DNA of 6,174 nt from NCBI GenBank assembly GCA_016783225.1, contig JADHWZ010000124.1, forward strand, positions 1-6,174, read 5' to 3'. The notes beneath the pieces are model-generated. The model ran no database searches, had not been told where the DNA came from, and saw nothing but the letters and a program-made list of their open reading frames with translations. The position numbers were made by a program, and so were the translations under genes. Source of the stretch: Dehalococcoidia bacterium (GTDB lineage: Bacteria; Chloroflexota; Dehalococcoidia; GIF9; UBA5620). Below, in pieces: positions 1 to 5,871 of this stretch (the stretch's first letter is position 1; each line of letters begins with the position of its first letter).

Positions 1-869
1 AACATCTCCAGGGGCGCGAAAAGGTCGTTGAGGAACTGTGGCAGCCATGCCTGGAGCGCCGCAGGCGACTCAATCCGGCCTGATTGGGTATCGGCAAGGC
101 GGGTGATAATGAAAATGCCCACGTACTGAAGGACTCCGTAGGACAGGAAGATGATGCCCAGGCGCCGGATAGAGCCTCTTATTTGTCGACTTATGAGGAA
201 AATGCCCAGGATGAGGAGTGGCATAAACCCGATCAGCAACATGTAGACGAGCTCGAAGTAGCCGAGAGCCCGCCTTGCCTGCTCCAACACGGCCTGCACA
301 TCAGGGCCCCACAGGCTTTGATTGAACTCGAATGTCTCCGGTATTCCCTCGGCGATTTGTTGACCTATCTCATCCAAGAACGGGTCCACAGTTTCTGGCG
401 GCAGTCCGGCCACCTCCGGGGGCAGCGCGTCCCACACAACCTGCTCGAGGTTCTCCTTCAAGCTGTCTCTCACCGGTTGCAGGGAAATCATTACGCTCAG
501 GTTTTCGGTCCTTCCCCAAAGGTAGTCATAGCCTGAATAGATGAGGAGATTTGCCTGCTCCTTCATCCAGGGCTCCAGTTCAGCAACGGTGTTGCTCAGG
601 ACCTCAGTCGCCAGCTCGTCAAGCTCGGGAATCTGGTCACCGGGCAGTTCCACGGGCAGCGAAGGTATGTCAGGCATTGCCTGTTGAAGGATTTGCTCGC
701 TGAGCAGTTCTTCCGCTAGCGAAGATATGTCGAACCTATCCACCTGGGAGGCGACGAAGTCTGGATTGAGGAGGGTGTACTTCAGCATCAACATGTCGCC
801 GAACAGGGACAGGGACATAAAGAGAAGGAAGCTCAGCAGGCTAAGAACCAACCCCTTGAGGAAATCCAT
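1..869 (-). CDS. Membrane protein of unknown function, C-terminus cut by window edge
   Basis: I do not recognise this family. The frame is open without a stop from the ATG at 869 to the left edge (289 complete codons visible). An in-frame TAA (872-870) lies directly before the ATG, and an AGGAAGGG Shine-Dalgarno (887-880) sits about 10 nt upstream, so the start is well fixed. Residues about 4-24 form a hydrophobic N-terminal helix (signal anchor or uncleaved signal). Residues 30-200 are a soluble, acidic segment rich in Leu, Glu and Pro. Residues about 204-227 and 236-257 are two further membrane helices separated by a short basic loop (SRQIRGSIRR), and at least one more helix may lie outside the window. 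By the positive-inside rule that basic loop should be cytoplasmic, which puts the 170-residue segment outside. The visible part has no cysteine, so it does not look like a thiol-redox partner of the upstream oxidoreductase. A 130-nt gap separates the two same-strand genes, so co-transcription is possible but unproven. Confidence 0.8.
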   Translation of the reverse strand, partial: MDFLKGLVLSLLSFLLFMSLSLFGDMLMLKYTLLNPDFVASQVDRFDISSLAEELLSEQILQQAMPDIPSLPVELPGDQIPELDELATEVLSNTVAELEPWMKEQANLLIYSGYDYLWGRTENLSVMISLQPVRDSLKENLEQVVWDALPPEVAGLPPETVDPFLDEIGQQIAEGIPETFEFNQSLWGPDVQAVLEQARRALGYFELVYMLLIGFMPLLILGIFLISRQIRGSIRRLGIIFLSYGVLQYVGIFIITRLADTQSGRIESPAALQAWLPQFLNDLFAPLEM

Positions 870-999
870 TTAGACTGCACCCTTCCTGATAATCAAGAAT
901 TCGAACACGGTAGTCATCACACTGGGCTTGCGAGCTTGGTTCCTAGAGCGGGAATCCTCATCTTCAACACCTGGTAGTATGGCCTCATCGGCGATGTAT

Positions 1000-1623
1000 C
1001 TACTGGGACGATTGCCTTTCCAACAAGACCTCGGCGGCACGGCGATACATCTCGAGGGGAACCGCTCCCTCCAGCCACAGTTCCTCGGTGAAGACAGCCG
1101 TAGGTATACCCAGGATGGTTCCATTCCGTTTGATGTCCCTGTAGTCAGCGAGCACGTGGCTCTCTCCCTTTCGGAGGTTCAGGTCGTCGCCCAGCCGCAC
1201 GGCATCCAAGCCCACCTCCTTCGCCAGGGAGATGAGCACCTCGCGGCTTGAGATATCACGGCACTGGTCAAAAAAGGCGCGAAATATCGCCGCATGGTAG
1301 TGGTCGAAGGCGTCTCGGCCCTGAGCCTCCACGCACTTGGCTGCCTCGAGAGCCGGTAAGCTGGAGGACGGGAGGTCCTGGGAGTCAGGCCAGGGTCGGA
1401 AGGTGAGTGTGGGTTCTTCCTCCCCGGCCCTTGCCCAGACCTGGGCAAGGCGGCCATCGAAACGGTGTCCGGGAACATCGCTTTCCACCAGCGGGTAGGC
1501 CTTCCAGACCAGAGTTATGTCTCCGGCGAACTCCTGCTTCAGGCGCTCTAGCCGCACCGCGGCCACGTAGCACCAGGGTCAGAGGTAATCCGAGTATATG
1601 GTAATGGTCGGCCCTTGCGCCAT
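1000..1623 (-). CDS. FrnE/DsbA-like thiol oxidoreductase, probable selenoprotein (UxxC active site)
   Basis: This is a thioredoxin-fold protein of the DsbA/FrnE (2-hydroxychromene-2-carboxylate isomerase-like) group, 207 residues if the in-frame TGA at 1581-1579 is read as selenocysteine. It opens with a beta strand (TITIYSDYL), then U15-P-W-C18-Y, exactly where the family has C-P-W-C-Y, and continues in the same frame. The helical insertion spans about residues 40-165. The cis-proline loop is G172-I-P174-T, followed by a C-terminal strand and helix. Additional cysteines are C97 and C121. There is no signal peptide, so it should act in the cytosol as a disulfide/thiol oxidoreductase; the substrate is unknown. 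The start is ATG 1623, preceded by AGGGGGA (1637-1631) with 7-nt spacing. An alternative GTG start at 1566 (188 aa) has no fold-completing first strand and no active site. A hairpin suited to be a bacterial SECIS lies just after the TGA. A Cys-to-stop mutation or a base error remains possible. Confidence 0.82.
1549..1565 (-). promoter_or_regulatory. Candidate bacterial SECIS hairpin
   Basis: On the minus strand, immediately downstream of the TGA, TGGCCGC (1565-1559) pairs with GCGGCTA (1555-1549). This gives a 7-bp stem (six Watson-Crick pairs and one G-U) closed by the three-base loop GGT (1558-1556). The loop begins 20 nt after the TGA and starts with G. Both fit the known bacterial SECIS pattern: a short stem, a small apical loop with G among its first two bases, and roughly 16-37 nt from the UGA. 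The hairpin lies inside coding sequence, as bacterial SECIS elements do. SelB binding is inferred. Confidence 0.6.
1579..1581 (-). other. In-frame TGA, proposed selenocysteine codon (Sec15)
   Basis: The codon lies between CTC (Leu14) and CCC (Pro16) in an otherwise open frame. The surrounding residues S-D-Y-L-[TGA]-P-W-C-Y match the redox motif of FrnE-type proteins, where this position is cysteine. Sec in place of the N-terminal Cys of a CxxC motif is the usual arrangement in redox selenoproteins. Sense sequence continues for 192 codons after it. Confidence 0.78.
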
Positions 1624-1630
1624 GTCTGCA

Positions 1631-1637
1631 TCCCCCT
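1631..1637 (-). promoter_or_regulatory. Ribosome binding site of the selenoprotein gene
   Basis: AGGGGGA ends 7 nt before the ATG at 1623. It supports the ATG upstream of the TGA, rather than the GTG at 1566, as the true start. This matters because it means ribosomes enter before the TGA codon. Confidence 0.7.
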
Positions 1638-1839
1638 GAATGGTAGGTACATGCATTGCTAAAGCTCAGGCACATTCTAGCACTAATACTGATGTGTTTG
1701 CATAGGGCAACTTGCAGGCCAGGAAGCGCGAGGTGAGGGCGCTTTTGTCGGTCAGTCAAGCCGACTTGGCGCGCCTACAGACTGTAGCAGACTGTGTTGA
1801 AGACCCGAACCTGCAGTGGCTGTTGTGGTGTTTCCTCAC

Positions 1840-1868
1840 TTGCTTTGTCTATTGCTCGTCTGTAGAAT
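1840..1868 (+). promoter_or_regulatory. Possible sigma-70 promoter for the ABC-F gene
   Basis: TTGCTT (1840-1845) and TAGAAT (1863-1868) are separated by exactly 17 nt. The -10 box matches the consensus at 5 of 6 positions, the -35 box at only 3 of 6. Transcription would begin near 1875, leaving a leader of about 15 nt before the ATG at 1890. That fits the absence of a strong Shine-Dalgarno there (only a weak AGG at 1874-1876). This is a visual match only. Confidence 0.3.
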
Positions 1869-1889
1869 CAGTTAGGTCGGACGTTCGAA

Positions 1890-3878
1890 ATGCTGAGCAT
1901 CTCAAACATATCCAAGTCTTACGGGGATCAGGCGGTGTTCAATGCCGTCAGCTTTGACGTCGGTGCTAGAGATCGCGTTGCTGTCATAGGGCCGAATGGT
2001 TCGGGGAAAACGACGCTGTTTGATATCATCGCGGGAAGGGCCACAGCCGATGCCGGCAATGTAACCATGCGGAAAGGTACCACCGTTGGCTACCTGCAGC
2101 AGGATATCTGGCCTTCTTCCGAAAGGGAACTTCTCGAATACGTCGCCAGCGCCTCGACGGGGATAGCCGACCTGGCCCATCGTATTCAGGCTATCGAAGA
2201 GGAGTTGGCTGCAGGGCGAGACACAAGCAACTCGACAATACTTCTACGCGAGTTGGGGGAGCTACGGCACAGTTTCGAAGCGGCCGGCGGCTATGACACC
2301 GAACGTGTGGCCGGGATCGTTCTAACCGGGCTGGGCTTTGTGGAATCCGACTTCCACCGCCCTTTGACTGGCTTCAGCGGTGGGTGGGTGATGCGTGCCG
2401 AACTGGCTAAGCTTCTCCTTCTGAACACGGGTTTGCTCCTCCTTGACGAGCCAACAAACCACCTGGACCTGGAGGCGTGTATCTGGTTCGAGCGCTACCT
2501 CGAGACCTACCAGGGAGCGGTCCTGGTCACCTCGCATGACCGGGCGTTCCTGAATCGGGTGGCGAGCAAGGTACTCGCTTTCGAGCAAGACGAGGTCATC
2601 TTCCGTCCTGGCAACTACGATAGCTTCATGATAGCGCGAGAGAAGGAGCTTGAAACCAGGCGAGCTGCTGCCACAAGACAGGAACGCGAAATAAAGAGGG
2701 AAATGCGCTTCATCGAGCGGTTCCGCGCCAAGAACACCAAGGCGACCCAGGTCCAGAGCCGTATAAAGCGGCTTGAGAAGATGGAGAGGGTAGCGGTGCC
2801 GAGGGCCACCAGGAAAATGCGCTTCTCATTTCCCGAGCCGCCCAGGAGCGGCAGGGAGGTCGTGGCGCTCAAGCATGTCTTCAAGTCATACGATACGAAC
2901 GCCGTTTACCGCGACCTCAATCTGGTTCTCAATCGCGGTGACCGCGTGTCTCTGGTGGGCCCGAATGGCGCTGGCAAAACCACCCTGCTCAAGATGCTGG
3001 CCGGAGTGCTCCCTTTCGAACAGGGCGAGCGCGCACTGGGGCACAATGTCATCACGGGCTACTATGCCCAGTATCAGCTTGAGCTTCTCAATCCCGCGAA
3101 CCACGTCCTCACTGAGCTGCAGCAGGTGGCCCCCGACGAACCGGAAGAGAAGTTGAGAGGGATTCTAGGAGCCTTCCTGTTCAGTGGTGATGACGTGCAC
3201 AAAAAGATATCCGTCCTATCCGGCGGAGAGAAAGCCCGCGTAGCCCTGGCCAAGATGCTGACTCAACCCACGAACCTCTTGCTCATGGACGAACCTACCA
3301 ATCATCTCGATATTCCCTCGAGGGAGATATTGACCGATGCCCTCGAAGCCTACCGCGGATGCCTGTGCTTCATCACTCACGACCGTACGCTTATCAGGCA
3401 GATTGCAGACAAGGTCATTGAGATAAGGGACGGCAAGCTGCAGGTTTTCTTTGGCAACTACGATAACTACCTGTATCAGAAGGAGCATTCGCTGGAAGTC
3501 AGCTCCGGGTGCCCCCAAGTCTCGAAACGCGCTCCGGTGGAAGAAAGCCCGGCAAGTGGTCGGCGACGTGATCGAAAGGTGATCGAGGCGGAACTGAGGA
3601 ACAGGTATCATCGGGGAAGCGCCCACGTCAGGAAGCGAATCGAGGAAATCGAAGCTGAGCTTTCAGAGCTTGAGGCCCAGCTGAGGAAAGCTGAGAGGCT
3701 ATTTGCCAACCAGGACCATTACCAGGAAAGTACCCGGGTTATTGAAACCATTGAGGAGCATCGAAAGCTGAAAGAGGCCATCAGCTCACTGACCGAGGAA
3801 TGGGAGGGGCTCTCCACGAAGGCCGAGGAAATGAAGCGGAAGTTCGATGAAGCGATGAACGACATCAAGGTCCCATAG
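1890..3878 (+). CDS. ABC-F family ATPase (YdiF/YheS/Uup-like), complete
   Basis: This is a 662-residue soluble protein with two ABC ATPase domains and no membrane segments, typical of ABC-F translation factors that bind the ribosomal E site. Domain 1 has Walker A GPNGSGKT (34-41), signature FSGGW (162-166), Walker B LLLLDEP (182-188) and switch His216. Domain 2 has Walker A GPNGAGKT (357-364), signature LSGGE (443-447), Walker B LLLMDEP (463-469) and switch His497. Between them, about 240-325, is the basic helical inter-domain linker characteristic of ABC-F, with the motif [11 protein letters not shown] (287-297). A charged C-terminal coiled coil occupies about 562-655. Both catalytic glutamates (E187, E468) are present, so it should be active. 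The ATG start begins directly with the ABC core ([12 protein letters not shown]), as usual in the family. It is divergent from the selenoprotein gene. Whether it has a housekeeping or an antibiotic-protection role cannot be told from sequence. I prefer housekeeping because no leader attenuator or resistance context is visible. Confidence 0.96.
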   Translation: MLSISNISKSYGDQAVFNAVSFDVGARDRVAVIGPNGSGKTTLFDIIAGRATADAGNVTMRKGTTVGYLQQDIWPSSERELLEYVASASTGIADLAHRIQAIEEELAAGRDTSNSTILLRELGELRHSFEAAGGYDTERVAGIVLTGLGFVESDFHRPLTGFSGGWVMRAELAKLLLLNTGLLLLDEPTNHLDLEACIWFERYLETYQGAVLVTSHDRAFLNRVASKVLAFEQDEVIFRPGNYDSFMIAREKELETRRAAATRQEREIKREMRFIERFRAKNTKATQVQSRIKRLEKMERVAVPRATRKMRFSFPEPPRSGREVVALKHVFKSYDTNAVYRDLNLVLNRGDRVSLVGPNGAGKTTLLKMLAGVLPFEQGERALGHNVITGYYAQYQLELLNPANHVLTELQQVAPDEPEEKLRGILGAFLFSGDDVHKKISVLSGGEKARVALAKMLTQPTNLLLMDEPTNHLDIPSREILTDALEAYRGCLCFITHDRTLIRQIADKVIEIRDGKLQVFFGNYDNYLYQKEHSLEVSSGCPQVSKRAPVEESPASGRRRDRKVIEAELRNRYHRGSAHVRKRIEEIEAELSELEAQLRKAERLFANQDHYQESTRVIETIEEHRKLKEAISSLTEEWEGLSTKAEEMKRKFDEAMNDIKVP

Positions 3879-4191
3879 GGGCTTTGCCCTTCCCCGACAG
3901 TGCGAGAAATTGCGTTTGGTAAGGAGTCGCTCTTGAATTAAGACAAACCCTAATCGTCCAGTTGCTCGAACCTCAATTGCCCAGCCTGCTCGCTAACTGC
4001 CGCTACACTAAAATTACAGGTTGGCTTGTGATGTATCATAAGAAGTCGTTTTTGTCTATTAAATCTCCCGAGCGACCACTCTTTAGTAACTGTTACACAA
4101 GTGGGGAAGGCGTTTGTTTCGAACTTCTGTATGTGCTTAATATATTTAAGGGGGGCTTCGAAGTGTGCATGAATAGGCGGTAGCTGACTCA
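3879..4191. other. Convergent intergenic region, no convincing gene
   Basis: This stretch separates the 3' end of the ABC-F gene (plus) from the 3' end of the unknown cassette (minus). It becomes A+T-rich from about 4000 onward. Right after the ABC-F stop there is a short GGGC-TTT-GCCC hairpin (3879-3889) without a T-tract. A nested inverted repeat lies at 4076-4104, and CTTAA-n5-TTAAG occurs near 4138-4152. I see no tRNA, no canonical intrinsic terminator and no credible coding frame. Confidence 0.5.
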
Positions 4192-4470
4192 TTACTCGAT
4201 TATTTCGTAGAGGTCTATATCACCGTTGGGTGACTTCCACAATACCATTTGCGAACCGAGATACTGAAGTGTATACACCCTTCCAATGTCCAGAAGCTTT
4301 GAATTGATTTCCAACCTGTCACCGTCTACGAGAACGGAAGGTGTCAAGTCAACAGCAGCCTCTCCTTCTATTTCTCCAGCTATTCCATGTTCATCTATAT
4401 CTCCCCCCCACACCATTTCTGTAGCTGAAGGGCGCCTTCTTTCTAATGTGGCACTTGGTCTACTACTCAT
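4192..4470 (-). CDS. Small protein of unknown function, second gene of cassette
   Basis: I do not recognise this 92-residue protein. The ATG at 4470 overlaps the stop of the upstream gene as ATGA (4 nt) and is preceded by GGGAGGGTGA, a strong Shine-Dalgarno embedded in the end of that gene. Translational coupling is therefore likely. The first 20 or so residues are basic and Ser/Arg-rich (RPSATLERRRPSAT), containing a repeated RPSAT. The remainder is acidic and strand-rich, ending GDIDLYEIIE, which suggests a small beta domain behind a flexible basic tail. There is no signal peptide, membrane helix or cysteine. Tight linkage to the larger partner suggests the two proteins work together, for instance as a complex, but nothing visible gives the role. 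A toxin-antitoxin-like pair is one conceivable reading, without direct support. Confidence 0.75.
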   Translation of the reverse strand: MSSRPSATLERRRPSATEMVWGGDIDEHGIAGEIEGEAAVDLTPSVLVDGDRLEINSKLLDIGRVYTLQYLGSQMVLWKSPNGDIDLYEIIE

Positions 4471-5207
4471 AAATCACCCTCCCATATCTTATGAAAATCC
4501 TCAGCATGTTGCTCACATCTATGTAAACCATCTGCAAACAATGTTTGGAGTTTTTCACGTGAGTATTCTAGCACTTTTGTGTGAGTCAGGCCAACTGATA
4601 AAAAGATGAATACGCCTGGCAACTTGTCCCTTTTGAATTCCAAGAAATCTTCTAGTAGCTGACTAGGCTCCATTGGCCCGCTCTGGTGATGGAGAACAAA
4701 ATCATCTGTTTCACTGTCTATTATAACACTTGAATCATAAGCATCCTTCATGAACTCCTTTGGAGATACCATCATCCGCATATAAAGTTCGTTGAGGGAG
4801 TTGAAGTCGTGACTTGGTGCAGGTAACAACCATCTTGTTTCCAAACGCACTTCTTGCATTGTACCAACTGGCGCTACGGAATCTATAGTCTGTATAATAT
4901 TCACCACCAAGTCCAAACATTCTTTGTGGGTCTTCGTCTCCTCAAGCACAATTCTGCATTCTTCGTAGTGCCAACTAATTAAGAATTTCTCTTTTTCATT
5001 CTTTATAGTAACACCCGGCTCCCTTAGTTTAGTCTTGGGAGTTTTCCCGCCTAATGCACTAAAGATATTCCGTGCTGGCGTACGTACCTGCGTTGCCTCA
5101 TCAAATTTTATGGTAGCCTCCAACCCAACAAGTTGCATCAAATCCCCTCTCACAACTGGATTTGTTATTCTGGCACTATAATCACTGAAAACGCCTAGTC
5201 TTGTCAA
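4467..5207 (-). CDS. Protein of unknown function, first gene of cassette (annotated from TTG; real start probably further upstream)
   Basis: I do not recognise this family. From the first canonical start codon in frame, TTG at 5207, it encodes 246 residues. It is soluble, with alternating strands and charged helices, including VRLETRWLLPAP about 119-130. It ends in an amphipathic helix, roughly LEYSREKLQTLFADGL near 212-227, then HKIWEGDL. The overall look (a strand-rich body, then a C-terminal helix with conserved-looking aromatics) faintly recalls the TIGR04255 'sporadically distributed' family; that is an impression, not an identification. The TTG has no good Shine-Dalgarno. The same frame stays open for 50 more sense codons up to a TGA at 5360-5358 without any ATG, GTG or TTG, and that stretch reads like protein. 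The true start is therefore probably the ATG at 5361 in another frame. Base composition is visibly more A+T-rich than in the ABC-F gene, hinting at acquisition by transfer. Confidence 0.75.
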   Translation of the reverse strand: MTRLGVFSDYSARITNPVVRGDLMQLVGLEATIKFDEATQVRTPARNIFSALGGKTPKTKLREPGVTIKNEKEKFLISWHYEECRIVLEETKTHKECLDLVVNIIQTIDSVAPVGTMQEVRLETRWLLPAPSHDFNSLNELYMRMMVSPKEFMKDAYDSSVIIDSETDDFVLHHQSGPMEPSQLLEDFLEFKRDKLPGVFIFLSVGLTHTKVLEYSREKLQTLFADGLHRCEQHAEDFHKIWEGDL

Positions 5208-5361
5208 GCCTGCCGAAAAGTCAAGAGTGTTATGCCGCCATTTCGCAACAAGCCGAATCGTGACTGCTCGAATGATATCTTGGTAACGTGAAGGTATTCC
5301 GTGCTTGATTTTGCCACGGTCGACCTCATAAGGCTGCTGCTCTACGTCCCCTGTTTCTCAT
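5208..5361 (-). pseudogene. Likely 5' end of the cassette's first gene, out of frame by one base
   Basis: ATG at 5361-5359 follows AGGGGG with 5-nt spacing but runs only 11 codons (MRNRGRRAAAL) to a TGA at 5328-5326. The frame one base over encodes DVEQQPYEVDRGKIKHG and continues without a stop into the 246-residue reading frame. Removing one G from the GGGG run just after the ATG (about 5348-5351) would give MRNRDVEQQPYE and a single protein of about 297 residues. This could be a real disrupting mutation, a homopolymer error in the assembly, or less likely a programmed +1 frameshift. Confidence 0.5.
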
Positions 5362-5366
5362 AAACG

Positions 5367-5372
5367 CCCCCT
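5367..5372 (-). promoter_or_regulatory. Strong Shine-Dalgarno that points to ATG 5361
   Basis: AGGGGG ends 5 nt before the ATG at 5361. It resembles the AGGGGGA used by the selenoprotein gene in this window. No comparable site precedes the TTG at 5207, so this signal is the main argument for the upstream start. Confidence 0.55.
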
Positions 5373-5381
5373 AGTGTACTA

Positions 5382-5441
5382 TCTCCAAAAGAACTCTACA
5401 TGTGGAGACCTTTCTCAGGATTACATCGGTGGCGGGTCTCC
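5382..5441 (-). promoter_or_regulatory. Leader with two mutually exclusive hairpins
   Basis: In minus-strand RNA order, GGAGACC (5441-5435) can pair over 7 bp with GGTCTCC (5410-5404). The same central segment, extended to TCTCCA (5408-5403), can instead pair over 6 bp with TGGAGA (5387-5382). The second hairpin ends 9 nt before the AGGGGG ribosome site. Such alternatives are typical of attenuators, but no T-tract terminator is seen and the transcription start is unknown. Confidence 0.3.
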
Positions 5442-5591
5442 TTAGGAAAGTCCAAGGGGTAATTCCTAAGCACTAAGCGCCAAATCCCAAACAATATCTA
5501 AATCCAAATCACCAAATGCTTCTGTTTTGAATTTCGGGTTTTGGTCATTTTGGTTTGTTCCGAAAGTAGATTGTCGTGCTCTGGCGCGGGT

Positions 5592-5615
5592 AGATTGGAG
5601 CGTCGGCTCCAATCT
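5592..5615. repeat. Perfect 10-bp hairpin
   Basis: AGATTGGAGC (5592-5601) and GCTCCAATCT (5606-5615) are exact inverted repeats around a 4-base loop, GTCG. It lies in the middle of the 5465-5727 element and has no following T-tract, so it is not an ordinary terminator. Confidence 0.7.
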
Positions 5616-5620
5616 CGCCA

Positions 5621-5634
5621 AGAGCAGATGCTCT
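5621..5634. repeat. Small perfect hairpin
   Basis: AGAGC (5621-5625) pairs with GCTCT (5630-5634) across the four-base loop AGAT. It lies 5 nt from the larger hairpin, so the two form a tandem pair of stem-loops in the same element. Confidence 0.5.
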
Positions 5635-5828
5635 AGGCTACCCCTATCTTCATAATTCGCTGGTGGGCATCTGCCCATGGGAGTTTGTTCAGGGTTCAGG
5701 TATTAGGATTTGGAATTTGCTCTTAGGTGAGGAGCACCTGCGTACAGGCTAAGCGCAGTCACCCATGGGCGGGTCACTCGCACGGGCAAAACGGTGAATT
5801 GCTGCAAAGCCAGTTACAGTACACTACA

Positions 5829-5847
5829 CTGGGGGGCTTTGCCCCAG
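5829..5847 (-). terminator. Possible terminator hairpin downstream of the thiolase gene
   Basis: On the minus strand, 25 nt after the thiolase stop, CTGGGG and CCCCAG (5847-5842 and 5834-5829) can pair. An alternative register is GGGGC-AAA-GCCCC. The hairpin is stable but no run of U follows, so a canonical intrinsic terminator is not shown. A near copy of its core is found right after the ABC-F stop codon. Confidence 0.35.
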
Positions 5848-5871
5848 CCATATCGTTCGTCTTACTGCCCT

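Larger units (their letters stand above)
5465..5727. repeat. Non-coding element with imperfect terminal inverted repeats (MITE-like)
   Basis: The left end carries CCTAAG (5465-5470) then CCAAATCC (5480-5487). The right end carries the inverse, GGATTTGG (5706-5713) then CTTAGG (5722-5727), with almost equal internal spacing (9 and 8 nt). Between them are A+T-rich tracts (aaatcc/ggattt/gaatttcggg) and perfect hairpins at 5592-5615, 5621-5634 and 5664-5677. A 70-codon reading frame crosses most of it but reads through the hairpins and looks non-coding. There is no transposase and no clear target-site duplication. Similar A+T-rich tracts recur in intergenic DNA of many uncultured bacteria, as I recall. 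Confidence 0.45.
5362..5871. other. Gene-free stretch between thiolase and unknown cassette
   Basis: This 510-bp region holds, from right to left, the possible thiolase terminator hairpin, an unassigned segment (5728-5828), the inverted-repeat element, and the leader of the cassette with its alternative hairpins. The unassigned segment includes AGGTG/CACCT (5725-5739) overlapping the element edge. No coding frame in it looks real and no tRNA is visible. Confidence 0.5.

Noticed and set aside
84..536. 150-codon plus-strand frame
   Set aside because: It is the antisense shadow of the membrane-protein gene, which has hydrophobic helices, a good ribosome site and an uninterrupted frame.
870..1124. 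84-codon minus-strand frame ending in TAA just before the membrane-protein ATG
   Set aside because: It overlaps the end of the oxidoreductase in another frame, and its sequence is an arginine-rich shadow. Only the last codons are intergenic.
1000..1566. 188-aa oxidoreductase starting at GTG 1566
   Set aside because: It lacks the first beta strand and the catalytic motif, and the GTG has no ribosome site. The frame continues upstream through the TGA with family-like residues to a well-placed ATG.
1778..1795. Direct repeat CAGACTGT twice with a 10-bp period
   Set aside because: There are only two copies of 8 bp. It is too short to claim an operator or iteron array, and there is no CRISPR-like structure anywhere in the window.
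1712..1957. 81-codon plus-strand frame upstream of and overlapping the ABC-F start
   Set aside because: It runs 68 nt into the ABC-F gene out of frame, has no ribosome site and has unlikely composition. The region is better explained as a divergent promoter region.
3950..4192. 80-codon minus-strand frame whose ATG overlaps the 92-aa gene's stop (TAATG)
   Set aside because: The overlap geometry fits coupling, but there is no Shine-Dalgarno, the composition looks random and nothing is recognisable. It could be a third cassette gene if homologs exist.
5466..5678. 70-codon minus-strand frame in the intergenic element
   Set aside because: It reads through perfect hairpins and A+T-rich repeat tracts; this is a typical spurious call in such repeats.
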